This document shows positions 51,342 through 62,861 of a DNA stretch of 64,000 bases, piece after piece. The translations under genes were made by a program, and so were the position numbers. The stretch spans positions 32,630,001-32,694,000 of the forward strand of contig CM057465.1 of assembly GCA_030035585.1 (NCBI GenBank), read 5' to 3'. Each line of letters starts with the position of its first letter. Within the stretch, counting starts at the first letter, position 1. The stretch is from Dugong dugon (Eukaryota; Chordata; Mammalia; Sirenia; Dugongidae). The notes below the pieces were generated by a model that saw only the letters and a list, made by a program, of their open reading frames with translations, was not told the origin of the DNA and ran no database searches.

Positions 51342-51524
51342 GGCACTGGTTTTTAAACCCTTTTTAACCTACAAATTTTATGTGGAAGCCTAATATATAA
51401 AACAGAGAAAAGCAAAACTGCTCTGAGTAAAGTGGGAAGGGCAATATAAAGGGGGTAGGATTCAGCCCAGCCAGCTCACTACAACCCTTCTTCCTTCGAG
51501 GAGCAGAATTTGAAAACCACTGAT
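51342..51524 (+). mobile_element. hAT-type MITE
   Basis: Left end 'cactggtttttaaacccttt' and right end 'cagaatttgaaaaccactg' are inverted relative to each other. Family not named. Confidence 0.5.
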
Positions 51525-51780
51525 CTAGAAATTAGACTTTATTAGCATCCTTGATAAAGGCATCAGATTGATGCTTAGTGTTGAGGTATAAGGGACACAA
51601 TAATAGTACCCTCTCCCCCACCCAAGTTCTGGACTAATTGAGAGAAACAATGGAGTCAAGCAGATGAGGATCCAGTATCAATGTAATACTAGTAAAGGGT
51701 GGGCTGGGGAATGTAGCTTAGGTGTATGGCATCAGTGGGTTTTCTCATCTGAGCCTCAGAATTAGACCTATGAAGTCAAA
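51525..51780. other. no recognised feature
   Basis: Plain sequence. Confidence 0.4.
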
Positions 51781-51985
51781 GGGAGTCTCTGGGTGGTACA
51801 AAGGTTAGCACATTTGGCTTGCTGACCAAAAGGTTGGAAGCTAGAGTTCACCCACAGGCACTTTGGAAGAAAGCCCTGGTGATCTATTTCTGAAAATTCA
51901 GCCATAAAAAACCCTATGGAGCACAGTTCTACTCTGACACACATGGGGTCACCATGAGTTGGAGTCGATTCAACGACAACTGATT
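51781..51985 (+). mobile_element. AfroSINE, long subtype
   Basis: 'gagtctctgggtggtacaaa', 'gctgaccaaaaggttggaag', 'gccctggtgatctatttctg', 'ttctactctgacacacatgg', 'gagttggagtcgattcaacg'. Confidence 0.9.
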
Positions 51986-52262
51986 CACTAATATACAGTC
52001 GCGGGCATCACTGGAAACCCACAGAGGTCCCTACCCAAACCCACCCCTTATACATAGGCAGAGGCTGAGTACATATAAGCCAATCCCAAAAGCAGAGGAG
52101 AGGGAAGTTCAGAGAAGCCAGGAATACTACACTAATTGGTATACCTATATAAGGCCATATGAAGACGCAAAGGAGGTTTCCCTCTCCAACAATTAGCAAA
52201 ATGAAGTATACTTTTCCTTCACGGCACTTAATGCAAATGGAATTAATGTCTGCCTCCCTTGA
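51986..52262. other. no recognised feature
   Basis: Plain sequence. Confidence 0.4.
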
Positions 52263-52375
52263 TAGACTATAAACTTCTTGAAGGCAGAGACTACATCTGT
52301 TTTATAAACTGCTACATTGCTAGCATCTAGCACACAGTAGGTGCCTAACATATATAAGCTGCATAAATAAAACTA
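52263..52375 (+). mobile_element. L2 3' end
   Basis: 'agactataaacttcttgaag', 'gcagagactacatctgtttt', 'gcatctagcacacagtaggt', 'gcctaacatatataa'. Good fit to the L2 3' consensus. Confidence 0.7.
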
Positions 52376-53380
52376 GTGCATAAATGATGCCGCTGTAACA
52401 GCTAGGACGTCTATAGCCCATTCCCGATATCAGGATATTGGAGAATTGAATCACAGTCATTCAAGGGCAAGCAAAACTGAGCAGGCCCACTCTTGAGGGT
52501 ATTTAGAAAAGCCATTGTTGAGCAAAGAAAAACCTGGCCAACTCAAGAAAAAAAAGTAGTGAAAAACTGGGAAATCCACCCCCCTATGAAAGAAAAATAA
52601 GAGCAAAGGTTCCCTCTTCTGGGAAGTCCCCAAAGAAGGCAGTCAGATTCTCAGAAGAGAGGCCTTTCTCTCATGTGATTGCAAACAAACTCTTGTCTGA
52701 GAGTAAACTGTACATCACTTCTTTCGTCTTCTCTGGGAAAACAGCTTTGATTTATCAAGCCTGGCTTTTCACACGATTCGTGTCACTACAGGGCAGTTAA
52801 GCGGTTCATCATAATCATTGGATCCAGAAGGAGCCCGTGTTTAAATAACAAGAACTATAACACGTTTCTCTGTACCACAGTTCCATGCTTCTAGAAGGCA
52901 TCACACCTCCAGCCAGCGCAGTCTCATTAACAGCAGCAGCACATGAGGTCGAGTGGGAATATTTAGGAACACTAAGAACAACCCCCTGCCAAAAATCTCT
53001 CCTCTATTCATCCTGCTAAGAAAAGTGAAATTCTCCTGTTATTTACTTTTTTGAGGAAAGGCGATGAAAACTTCTATTAAAACTTAAATACACATTGAGA
53101 TAGTGAGCCTGTATTGACCCTTACATCACAACACTTATGGGCTTTTAGCCCGTCAGTAAGGGTCATTGCTGCTTTAAACAGAAATTAATCTTACCCCCTC
53201 AATGAAAAAGAGCAGTGTTTTAATAATGACACAGGAACAAGTTATTTCTACCCTAAAAGTACTAGACAGAATGATAAACTCAACATTCAAGATACTGACT
53301 ACCTCTGGGGGTGGGGACATACAGTGGAGAAAAAAGGATTTGAATAGCCAGAGGACTTAAAAGTTAATTATACCATTCTT
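52376..53380. other. repeat-poor island
   Basis: About 1 kb with no repeat or gene that I can recognise. It contains a nested hairpin at 53115-53165. Confidence 0.35.
53115..53165. other. nested hairpin-forming sequence
   Basis: Outer stem TGACCCTTAC (53115-53124) pairs perfectly with GTAAGGGTCA (53156-53165). Inner stem GGGC (53139-53142) pairs with GCCC (53148-53151) around TTTTA and can extend by an A-T and a G-T pair. Confidence 0.75.
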
Positions 53381-53394
53381 TTTCTTAAACTAGG

Positions 53395-53620
53395 TATTCC
53401 TGAGTGGTACAAAAGGTTAATACACTCAGCTACTAAGCAAAAGGTTGGTGGTTCAAGTCCACCCACCTCAAGGTGCCTCAGAAGAAAGGCCTGGCAATCT
53501 ACTACCAAAAAACCAGCCACTGAAAACCCTGTGGAACACAGTTCTACTCTGACACACATGAGTTGCTATGTGTCAGAATCAATTCAGCAACTGGTTTGGT
53601 TTGGTTTTTTTTTCTTTTCT
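53395..53620 (+). mobile_element. AfroSINE, long subtype, with exact target duplication
   Basis: 'tattcctgagtggtacaaaa', 'agcaaaaggttggtggttca', 'aaggcctggcaatctactac', 'ttctactctgacacacatga', 'tgtcagaatcaattcagcaa', then a GGTTT/T-rich tail. TTTCTTAAACTAGG is at 53381-53394 and at 53621-53634, exact over 14 bp. Confidence 0.95.
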
Positions 53621-53708
53621 TTTCTTAAACTAGGTGGGGACGTAGATTTTTCTTTTATTTTTATGCTTTACATCTTACTGAATTATTATCAAGATTTAAT
53701 AAAAAGAT

Positions 53709-54217
53709 TGTCTTAGTTATCTAGTGCTGCTATAACAGAAATACCATGAATGAATGGCTTTAACAGAGATATTTCCTCTCACAGTTTAGAAGGCTAGAAG
53801 TCTGAATTCAGGGTGCCAGCTGCAGGGGAAGTCTTTCTCTCTCAGCGGGAGGTCCTTGTCATCAATCTTTCCAGGTCGAGGAGCAACGCAGCACAGGTAC
53901 CCCAGGTCCAAACGATGCGCTATTCTCATGGCTCTTGTTTCTTAGTGGTATGAGGTCCCCCTGTCTCTCTACTCACTTCTCTCTTTAATATCTCAAAAGG
54001 GATTGATTTAGGATATAACCTAATCTTGTAGACTGAGTCCTGCCTCATTAACATAACTGCCTCTAATCCTGCCTCATTAACATCATAGAGGTAGGATTTA
54101 ACAACACATAGGAAAATCACATCAGATGACAAAATGGTGGACAATCACACAATACTGGGAATCATGGCCTAGTCAAGTTGACACATATTTTGGGGGAACA
54201 CAATTTAATTCATGACA
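53709..54217 (-). mobile_element. MaLR/ERVL-type solo LTR, antisense
   Basis: On the plus strand it begins 'tgtcttagttatctagtgct' and 'gctataacagaaataccatg', contains 'tctcacagtttagaaggcta', and ends 'atattttgggggaacacaat', then 'ttaattcatgaca'. This is the antisense form of MLT1/MST-like LTRs. The middle contains a repeated 'ctgcctcattaacat' block that I do not know from primate MLT1, so it may be a lineage variant. No internal viral genes. Confidence 0.65.
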
Positions 54218-54302
54218 ATGGTCAATTTGCTAATAAAGCAATAAATTGAGAACAAATGAGTACGGACAGAACAATCTACTCATTGGTAGACATTAGCTGT
54301 TC

Positions 54303-54420
54303 GTTCATTCCTTAAACATCTTGAGTGCCTACTATGTGCACCATGTTAGGTTTTGAGAGTAAAAGGCTGAATGAAACAGAGCTCTGACTCTAGTTATCTA
54401 AAAATTGACATCTACTAACG
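54303..54420 (-). mobile_element. L2 3' end, antisense
   Basis: 'cattccttaaacatcttgag' and 'tgcctactatgtgcaccatg', then 'gaatgaaacagagctctgac'. Confidence 0.5.
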
Positions 54421-55264
54421 AATATATACCCATACCTGAACACATCTGATAGAATTCCAAACACCAAATGAGTTCAGTACAGCAGGATTTCTCAAGTCCT
54501 CTGTGAAATATAATTATGATGGAGGAATTTTTAACAGACATAGAAAGAGTGAGATCGAAATCATAATCTGACAGCTCTAAAAGTCTCTGAAGCAGCATAT
54601 CCAATTTTCTAGGTCACAGCTACGGCTACGGGGCACCCCACTGTGACAAAGCCTCTCTTTTGATGAGTGATACACCAAGCCCAGAATTCTAATAAACAGC
54701 ATCAAAGTCTCAGGAAAAGCTGACCAGCTCGTTGAGAAACTTGTTCCATTGAAATAATCTTTAAAAATATGCACTCACTGCCCACAGCCTCTAGAAATGA
54801 CATATGTAGTCATTTGAAAATAGGAAGGTGTTTGGCATGTGCATGCCAGCTCATCTCTATTAATCTGGAAAGTCATTTCCTTTTCTTTGAACTAATTCAA
54901 TCTGGTATGCTGAAGGGCCTCAATTTCTTTCTTTCATTTTCATTTTAGAGCTGCCATGAAATTGAGCTCTGAGCCCACACAGAGCTTCCAAATTCTTTTA
55001 CCTCCTTGCTTATGCAGACCACATTTCACACCTGTGCCATGGAAGTCATTTTATTTGCCAATATTTCTATAACTTTTAGGCAAAGAGCTCTTAGATTGCA
55101 TTACAAAGAGATAAGAAAGACATCTAATGTCCTGAAGTTTTCAAAAAGCAATTGAAATGAATAAACATAGTGAGCCTATTGGCAAAATGGCCATTCCAGT
55201 GAAAATAAGCATTCGAGTGATAAATGTCTAATAAAGACGTACCTTAAGAAAACTGATTACCCCT
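54421..55264. other. repeat-poor island
   Basis: About 0.85 kb with no recognised repeat or gene. Confidence 0.3.
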
Positions 55265-55550
55265 GAAAGAGCTCAGAAAGAGCATAGGATTTAGAGTCAG
55301 GGTTTTTTTTTGTTTTGTTTTGTTTTTTTATTTTCAGTTGCCATTGAGTCAATTCTGACTCTTGGCAATCCCACGTGTTTCAGAGAGAACTGCCCCTCCA
55401 CAGGGTTTTCCTGGCTGTGATATCTTGCAAGCAGGTCGACACACTTTTCTGTAGCGGCACCTCTGCATGGGTTAGTAGCTAGGGTTAGGGATCCCTCTTT
55501 TAAATCTCAGTTTTTCCATTTGCTAGTCATGTGATGCTGGACAGATTCTT
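55265..55550 (+). mobile_element. MIR split by an AfroSINE
   Basis: Left 'agcataggatttagagtcag', right 'atctcagtttttccatttgc' and 'tagtcatgtgatgctggaca' follow the MIR order once the SINE is removed. The repeats 'agagtcaggg' and 'agggttaggg' may be the decayed target duplication. Confidence 0.6.
55302..55475 (-). mobile_element. AfroSINE, antisense, head-truncated
   Basis: A T-rich start is followed by 'cagttgccattgagtcaatt', 'ctgactcttggcaatcccac' and 'ttttcctggctgtgatatct'. It ends in the middle of the element. Confidence 0.85.
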
Positions 55551-55605
55551 CACCTGCAAAAATGGTGTGGGGAAGGTGTCTGACCTTCTCCAACTTCACA
55601 GGGGA

Positions 55606-56165
55606 AGGAGAACAAAGATCAACAGCCCAAGACCGACTCCTATGAGGCGTAGATCAGACATGCCTCCTCTCTCCACCGTCTTTACCAGCTCTGACACCAA
55701 CCGTCCCTGCCACAACACTCTCTACTGGGTTTGATAATTCATTGCAATGGCCACACAGAACTCACACACCATACTCACAATTATGGGGTTTATTAGGGAA
55801 GTAATAGTTACAATGCAGGCTTAGGAACACTCAAAATACAGTTCTTCCATCAGATAGCCTCTTCCCAGCTGTGCTCACAGGAACGCCTCTCCCTGGCCCT
55901 CAGTCTCTGCCCAAAGGCACTCAGCTTTCTCCCTCTGTGAACCAAGAAGTCCACCGCGCTGTCTCCTGCTGCAGAGTCTCCCCTTTGGTGGCAGTGGCTG
56001 TGGTGGTGGTGGGCTCCTCCTCTTGGCTCTGGAATTGGCTCTCTTTTAAGGCAAAACTGACCAGTCCCCTTGGTAGGCCACAGTTACTCTATCAAACAAT
56101 CCCACCCAATTACCTGGGTGGGAGTTATAAGACCATGGCTAGAAAGGCCACACACAAAAGTAATT
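55606..56165 (-). mobile_element. LTR-like repeat, copy 2
   Basis: 'tgcaatggccacacagaact', 'ggggtttattagggaagtaa' (AATAAA on the minus strand) and 'agtccccttggtaggccaca', then 'atcccacccaattacctggg'. Shares its outer blocks with 40650-41480 but has a different middle and lacks the octamer array. Confidence 0.5.
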
Positions 56166-56189
56166 AATCTACCACGTCACCTTTAATAT

Positions 56190-58376
56190 TGTTGTTATTG
56201 TTGATATTAGGTGCTGTCGAGTCAGTTCCAACTTATAGCGACCCTATATAAAACAATGAAACATTGCCTAGTCCTGTGCCATCCTCACAATCGTTGTTAT
56301 ACTTGAGCCCATTGTTGCAGCCACTGTGTCAATTCATCTGATTGAGAGTCTTCCTCTTTTTCACTGACCCTCTACTTTACCAAGCATGGTGTCCTTCTCC
56401 AGGGATTGGTCCCTCCTGACAACATGTCCAAAGTACGTGAGATGAAATCTCTCCATCCTTGCTTCTAAGGAGCATTCTAGCTGTACTTCTTCCCAGACAG
56501 ATTTGTTCATTCTTCTGGTAGTCCATGGTATAGTCAATATTCTTCACCAACACCGTGATTCAAAGGCATCAATTGTTCTTCAGTCTTCCTTATTCATTGT
56601 CCAGCTTTCACATGCTTGTGAGGCGACTGAAAATACCATGGCTTGGGTCAGGCAAATCTTAGTCCTCAAAGTTACATCTTTGATTTTTAACACTTTAAAG
56701 AGGTCTTTTGCAGTAGATTTGCCCAATGCAATGCATCATTTGATTTCTTGACTGCTGCTTCTGTGGGAACTGACTATGGATCCAAGCAAAATGAAATCCC
56801 TGACAACTTCAATCTTTTCTCCATTTATCATGATGTTGCTTACTGGTCCAGTTGTCAGGATTTTTATTCTCTTTATGTTGAGGTACAATCCATACCGAAG
56901 GCTTTAGTCTTTGATCTTCATCAGTAAATGCTTCAAGTCCTCTTCCCTTTCAGCAAGCAAGGTTGTATCATCTGCATATAACAGGTTAATGAGTCTTCCT
57001 CCAATCCTGATGTCCCGTTCTTCTTCATATAGTCCAGCTTCTATGATTATTTGCTCAGGATGCAGATCAAATAAGTATGGTGAAAAGTTACAACTCTGAC
57101 ACACACCTTTCCTGATTTTAAACCGTATAGTATCCTCTTGTTCTATTCAAACAACTGCCTCTTGGTCTGTGTACAGGTTCCACATGTACACAATTAAGTG
57201 TTCTGGAATTCCCATTCTTTACAATGTTATCCATAACTTGTTATGATCCACACAGTAGAATACCTTTGCATAATCAATAAAACACTGGTAAACATCTTTC
57301 TGGTATTCTCTGCTTTTAGCCAGGATCCATCTGACATCGGCAGTATCTCTCATTCCACGCCTCTTCTGAATCTAGCTTGAATTTCTGGCAGTTCTTTGTC
57401 CATGTACTGCTACAACTGCTGTTGAACAATCTTCAGTAAAATTTTACTTGTGTGTGATATTAATGATATTGTTCGATAATTTCTGCATTCTGTTGGATTA
57501 CCTTTGAAATGGGCAAATATGGATCTCTTCCAGTCAGTTGGCCAGGTAGCTGCCTTCCAAATTTCTTGGCATAGATGAGCCAGCACCTCCAGCGCTGCAT
57601 CCATTTGTTGAAACATCTCAGTTGGTATTCCATCAATTCCTGGAGCCTTGTTTTTTGCCAATCCTTCAGTGCAGCTTGGACTTCTTCCTTCAATATCATC
57701 AGTTCTTGATCATATGCTACCTCCTGAAATAGCTGAACATCAACCAATTCTGTTTGGTATAGTGACTCTGTGTATTCCTTCCTTCTTTTGATGCTTCCTG
57801 TGTCATTCTATATTTTCCCCATGGAATCCTTCAATACTGCAACTTGAGGTTTGAATTTTTTCTTCAGTTCTTCAGCTTGAGAAATGCTGACCATGTTCTT
57901 CGCTTTTGGTTTTCTAACTCCAGGTCTTTGTACATTTCATTATAATACTTTACTTTGTCTTCTCGATCTGCCCTTTGCAATCTTCTGTTTAGCTCTTTTA
58001 TTTCGTTTCTTCCTTTTGCTTTAACTACTCTACATTCAAGAGCAAGTTTCAGAGTCTCTTCTGACATCCATTTTGGTTGTTTTTTTCTTTCCTGTCTATT
58101 TATGACCTCTTGTTTTCTTCACGTATGGTATCCTTGATGGCATTCCACAACTCATCTGGTCTTCGGTCATTAATGTTCAATGCATCAAATCCATTCTTGA
58201 GATTGTCTCTAAATTCAGGTGGGATATACTCAAGGTCATTTTGGCTCTTGTGGGATTGCTCTAATTTTTTTCAGCTTCACTTGAACTTGCATATGAGTAG
58301 TTGATGGTCTGTTCTGTAGTCGGCCCCTGGCTTTGTTCTGACTGATGATACTGAGCTTTTCCATCATCTCCTTCCA
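56190..58376 (-). mobile_element. RTE LINE, minus strand, about 2.2 kb
   Basis: On the plus strand it begins with the 3' end ('gttgttattgttgatattag', 'gtgctgtcgagtcagttcca', 'agcattctagctgtacttct') and runs back through the reverse transcriptase to sequence upstream of it ('ggctttgttctgactgatga', 'gcttttccatcatctccttc'). It keeps more 5' sequence than the copy at 22298-24159. It joins a SINE head at 58377. Confidence 0.9.
56900..58067 (-). pseudogene. RTE reverse transcriptase region, broken
   Basis: On the minus strand: MSEETLKLALECRVVKAKGR (before the RT), then KNKAPGIDGIPTEMFQQMDA, EIWKAATWPTDWKRSIF, NYRTISLISHTSKILLKI, SPYLFDLHPEQI and LINLLYADDTTLLAEREEDL. YADD is intact but frames shift several times. 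The endonuclease domain is missing. Confidence 0.9.
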
Positions 58377-58452
58377 CAGAGGTAGGGTTCAAACTGCCAA
58401 CCTTTTGGTTAGCAGCCGAGTGCTTAACCATTGCACTACAAGTGCTCCTTTT
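58377..58452 (-). mobile_element. AfroSINE head fused to the RTE
   Basis: 'gggttcaaactgccaacctt' and 'ttggttagcagccgagtgct' with 'taaccattgcactacaagtg' is the reverse complement of the first 70 or so bases of an AfroSINE. On the minus strand the SINE head lies directly 5' of the RTE body. Confidence 0.85.
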
Positions 58453-58769
58453 GTAGGGGAGTACCTAACCTCAAATGCCCTTTTCCAGTTGGAGAGTACC
58501 TCACCCCAAATTCCCAATCCAAGAGACTAAAGAATGTGCAGAAGGAGTTAGATTGATTAAGCCCAGCTCTGGTGTGCTGGAACAAGTTCACATGTGTTAG
58601 TAAAAGCCAATTGCTAAATATTAAGGAATTTTGTGAGGCAATTGTTAAATGTTGGCAACTTGAAATTGGCCATGTTAGAAATATTTATAATTTTACACAA
58701 CGTAAGTTGACAAATGCTAAAAATTAGGCCTTCCTCTTCTCTCCTCTTCTGCCCTCCCCTAAGGCAGCT
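58453..58769. other. no recognised feature
   Basis: Plain sequence. Confidence 0.4.
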
Positions 58770-59010
58770 TTACCACTGGTTAAGAGTCTGGTCTGGCTTT
58801 GGAATCAAACAGAGCTGGATTCAAATCCCATTTCTGGTATTTATTACTATGTGACCTTGAGCAAGTCCTTAATCTCTTTAAGCCATAGTTTCCTCATCTA
58901 TAAAACATGGCTAATAATTATATCTATCTTAGAGGACTGTTGTGAAGGCTAAAGGTGATAATACATATCAAACTCTTAGCACAGTGCCTGGAAGATAGTA
59001 AGTAAGTAAG
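58770..59010 (+). mobile_element. MIR, nearly complete
   Basis: 'ccactggttaagagtctggt', 'gctggattcaaatcccattt', 'gtgaccttgagcaagtcctt', 'agtttcctcatctataaaac', 'gcacagtgcctggaagatag'. The best preserved MIR in the window. Confidence 0.85.
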
Positions 59011-60194
59011 CAAGATTTTGGGCAATGGCTGTGTATTCAGTGATTTTCTAAAACAAATGTGAACAATTTCACAAAGTAGTTTGTATATTGTCATATATCC
59101 TTTTTGAGTTAAAACCTAAGCTATTTTTTATAACAAGATTCCTCTGTGCCTATGGAGACCTTCATTGTCAAGAAGTGAGTAAAGACAGAAATTTCCCAGC
59201 AGTGTTCTCCAGTGCTGAGTCAGGGGAGAGGACAACATGTTCAAATATCACAGAGGACAGTCTCTAGTAAAAGAACAGGCAATACAAAGAAAATGCTATT
59301 GCTTACATTTGTAGTAGCATTTTAAAACAAAGAACAACAACCCTGTAAGATAGGCAGGACTTATTATCCCAGTTTTGCCAAAAAGAACATTTCTGTCACA
59401 AGAGGTTTCATTGTTTGGTTAATAAGTAGCACCTACATCTCATTCTTAATCCAGTGCTCTTTCCCTTCAAGTTTTATCTCTCCTTGATCTTTTGTGTCAT
59501 GACAGAAAGGACAGACCTTTCTCTTTCATCTAACCTCTTAACATTAGCACTTTTGAAATATCAAAGCTCTGCTCGTCACGGTCCTAGTAAGCTCTGCAGA
59601 AAACACTCATCAAGAATCCAAGATAGAACTTTTAGGATGTCCAATATTGATTTTTATTTTTCTAAGGTGAGAGTTGGTCAAGTAATATATTTCCAGTTCT
59701 TTTATCATACAAATAAGATAATTCTCATAGCATAGCCGCTGAAACAAGAAGTTTTTACTTGAAAAGTATAGTGCTTATAGTAGCACTGGGGAAAATCTAT
59801 GCTGAAAACATCAGCCTCCCTCAGACTTTTAAGGGTTGCTACTAAAGACGTTATGGGATGATATCCAGATGGTAACTCCTAGGTATCATAGAAATAAAAA
59901 GTGATTTCATTTCCAATACCACCACTGATACGATGCTTACCTAATCCAATTATCTTAGAAAACTACTCCATAAAGAAATCCGAAGATCAAAATGAGACCT
60001 GGTGTTTAAAATCGATAATGATTACCGTTAGAGAATAATTAGGACATCATCCAGATACTCAGCAAGTATTTGTGGGTAAAGATGTTTAAGTTTTTCTCAA
60101 TTAATCCATTTGTAGGTGTGCCTCCAAGTCTGTGTTCCTTTTTATAAATTCAACAAGTAATTATTAAGAATATACTATATTGCTTTTCAGTAAA
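59011..60194. other. no recognised feature
   Basis: About 1.2 kb of plain sequence. A 93-codon open stretch at 59454-59735 has no domain. Confidence 0.35.
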
Positions 60195-60545
60195 AAAGGA
60201 AAAAACTACTGATACACAGAACAAGATGGGTGGATTTTAAAAGCATTATGCTAAATGAAAAAAGCCAGACACAAAAGACGAGCCACTGAACGGTGCCATT
60301 GATATGACATTCTAGAAAAGGCAACAATATAGGAACAGAAAACAGATTAGTGGTTGTCAGGGCCTGGAAGCGGAAATAAGAGACTGAACGCAAAGGGGAA
60401 TGAGGAAATTTGGGGAAAAATGTAACTGTTCTATGTCTTGATTGTCGTAAAGCTTACATGGCTCTACACATCTGTCAAATGAAAGCACACACTTAAAGTA
60501 TAAATGTTACTGTCTGTGAATTATTTTTCAATTTAAAAAAGAATC
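60195..60545 (+). mobile_element. L1M 3' UTR
   Basis: 'atgaaaaaagccagacacaa', 'acagattagtggttgtcagg', 'gttctatgtcttgattgtcg', 'ctacacatctgtcaaatgaa' and 'ttttcaatttaaaaaa' follow the L1M 3' UTR order. Confidence 0.65.
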
Positions 60546-61489
60546 AGCAGCCATAGAAGCCTCTTGCTTCAGCCTCTCCCCCCTCCCCTCCACCCCATAA
60601 CAAATCACAAAGAACCTACCTTATGCCAAGGACATGCTTAGCACTAGAAATGGATACATGAGGGAGGGGTGGAAATAGGCTCTTATAAAATAATCACAGA
60701 AAAAGTATATAATCACAAATTTGGGTAAGTGTAATGAAGGAAACAAAGAAAATGAGTAGCATAGGGACCTGATTTAGACCTTTGTTGATTATATGAGTTT
60801 TGATTTGAAAATTTTTTTAATGGCAATGAAGATGTGTCTCTAAGATCACAGGCTCATCTAGAATTTAGAAGAAATAGGAATCTTTCTTTCAGTCACTTGG
60901 GTCCTAGAAACTAGGAAAAGCCACAGGAAGGCTACAAAGTAAAGAGAGAATAGGATAAGTCTGTTAAGCCAGGAGGGAGTCTTTGTGCATTAAAATTCCA
61001 GGACATTTCCTTCCCTCTAGAGCGCCTGGACAAGCGAGGAAACGTGCAGTGTGTGAGATTGTTACTCATGGAAAATACAGTTTTAATTAAGTTCATTTGT
61101 ATGTTATTAATAAAAAAAAGTGTAATATTTATGAGCTTGATTCTTGTCTGCTCCTTGCCTCTCATTCTAATTAATTAGCTAATGTGTAGGAGGTGCTGAA
61201 TTGCAAGAGCCGCTTTGTTTTATAGTGATATTCCCAGTACAGCTTGGGATGTGTTTGGAACATAATAGAGAAAATTAAACTGTTCCTTTGGCTCCTAATA
61301 TAAAGGGAACTCTGTAGGCTCACACCTTCACTGAAATTGCTCCACCATTTGGATTACAGTCTACCCCTGGTGGTTAAGAGGAGAAAGAATCAGACATGAG
61401 TAGAATATTTTCAGCATGACTGAAAAAGAAAATTCCATCCATTATTGAATAGTATAGAAATTAATGAGCACACACTTTTAAAAATCACT
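60546..61489. promoter_or_regulatory. repeat-poor stretch with homeodomain-type palindromes
   Basis: At 61167-61178 is the perfect palindrome CTAATTAATTAG and at 61083-61090 TTAATTAA. Both are TAATTA-type homeodomain core arrangements. The surrounding 60940-61370 has no recognised repeat. Regulatory function is only a suggestion. Confidence 0.25.
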
Positions 61490-61580
61490 CTATACATACA
61501 CACATTCAATACATAATATATATGTATTTTAAATATATGTATCTAAACACACATACACACGTGTACACACACACATTCTT
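61490..61580. repeat. AC/AT-rich microsatellite
   Basis: Short CA and TA runs, for example 'acacacatacacacgtgtac' with 'acacacacatt'. Confidence 0.85.
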
Positions 61581-61744
61581 CAGGAGAAGTGAAGACAAAA
61601 TGCAACTTTCAGTATTTGTAAGTGATTAACAATGAAATCATCACCTCCCCAGCACCTTAAACAGGAACTCACTGCAAAAGTAGACCACAGGAATATAATC
61701 ATAATAATAGCTATTACTTACTTGGTAATGCATGCCAGGCATTT

Positions 61745-61840
61745 GCCAACAGTTAAGTGCTCGGCTTCTAAACAAAAGGGTCACCATTAGTTGGAATTGA
61801 CTCAACGGCAGCTAGTTCGGGATTTTCTTTTGTTTTTTGC
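61745..61840 (+). mobile_element. AfroSINE remnant with large internal deletion
   Basis: 'caacagttaagtgctcggct' is joined to 'gtcaccattagttggaattg' and 'actcaacggcagctagttcg', then a T-rich tail. Confidence 0.8.
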
Positions 61841-61956
61841 TTATACATATTAACTCGTTTAAAACTCTCAGTAACTATAAGGTAAATACTATTATCACCT
61901 ACTTCATTTAACGGATAGGAAAACTGAGACCACAGAGGCTAAGTAACTTGCCCAGT

Positions 61957-62158
61957 TGTTGTTAGTTGCCATCAAGTCCATCCCAACTCATGGCGACCCC
62001 ATGTGTGTCAGAGTAGAACTATGGTCCCTGGCGTTTTCAATGGCTGTGACCTTTTGGAAGTAGATACCCAGGCCTTTCTTCTGAGGCACCTCTGGAAGAA
62101 CTCAAACCACCAACTTTTTGGCTAGCAGCCAAGCATATTAACCATTTAAAGGGACTCC
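61957..62158 (-). mobile_element. AfroSINE, antisense, long subtype
   Basis: 'tgttgttagttgccatcaag', 'aactcatggcgaccccatgt', 'gacctttggaag'-like 'gaccttttggaagtagatac', 'ccaggcctttcttctgaggc' and 'ctagcagccaagcatattaa'. Confidence 0.92.
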
Positions 62159-62165
62159 TTTAAAT

Positions 62166-62861
62166 AACACAGATACTGTGAATTCAGCTACTTATACTTC
62201 TCAGTGTGGACATGAAAAATTTAGAGCTCACTCCTTGCTTCCATCTCTCCATCCCTTCCTGGCATGTTGTGTTTTTAGGCCAAGATTGGGCCTGAGGGAG
62301 TAGTGACCCAGGCCTTCTCAACTTCTCTTCCTCAGCTGCCTTCCTGCTCTCAATAAGACCTAGTAGGTCTACATCCTTGACCTACGTACACCTCTCCACT
62401 TACATGTCAGCCTCTGATTACAGTTCCCACTGCCTTCTTAGGATTACCACTATCCCCTTGCCACTCCACACAAGGCCAAGCAGTCCTCCTGGATAAGGTG
62501 TTTCCAGTGCAACACTCTGGCTTCAGTTCACTCTCAGCTTCTCAGCATACTGTTTTCCCATTGGGTTATACAATAGAATATCATATCGTGAAAATTAAAG
62601 ATTCAATTTTCTCATATCAAATGAGATCCAAACAATACTCCTGAATGGGAATTTCACCTGGATGTCATGCCCAGATGCATATGACAAGCAGTGAGTACTG
62701 AATTTGGGACAAATTCAATAAGAAGATGAAATGAAGGACATAGTCAAAATAGACATAGCAATACAGTAACTGTAAGGTCTTTGGCAATGTTGGAGGGGGA
62801 TCAACAACAGATTTCAGTCTGTCAAGAAATATTTTGCATTTGTTGAGTACTAAGTACGCTG
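62166..62861. other. no recognised feature
   Basis: About 0.7 kb of plain sequence. Confidence 0.4.

Larger units (their letters stand above)
61700..62165 (-). mobile_element. MIR, antisense, with two SINE insertions
   Basis: 'aatagctattacttacttgg' and 'tgcatgccaggcatttg', then 'ggtaaatactattatcacct', 'acggataggaaaactgagac' and 'ggctaagtaacttgcccagt'. Interrupted at 61745 and ended at 61957 by SINEs. Confidence 0.65.
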
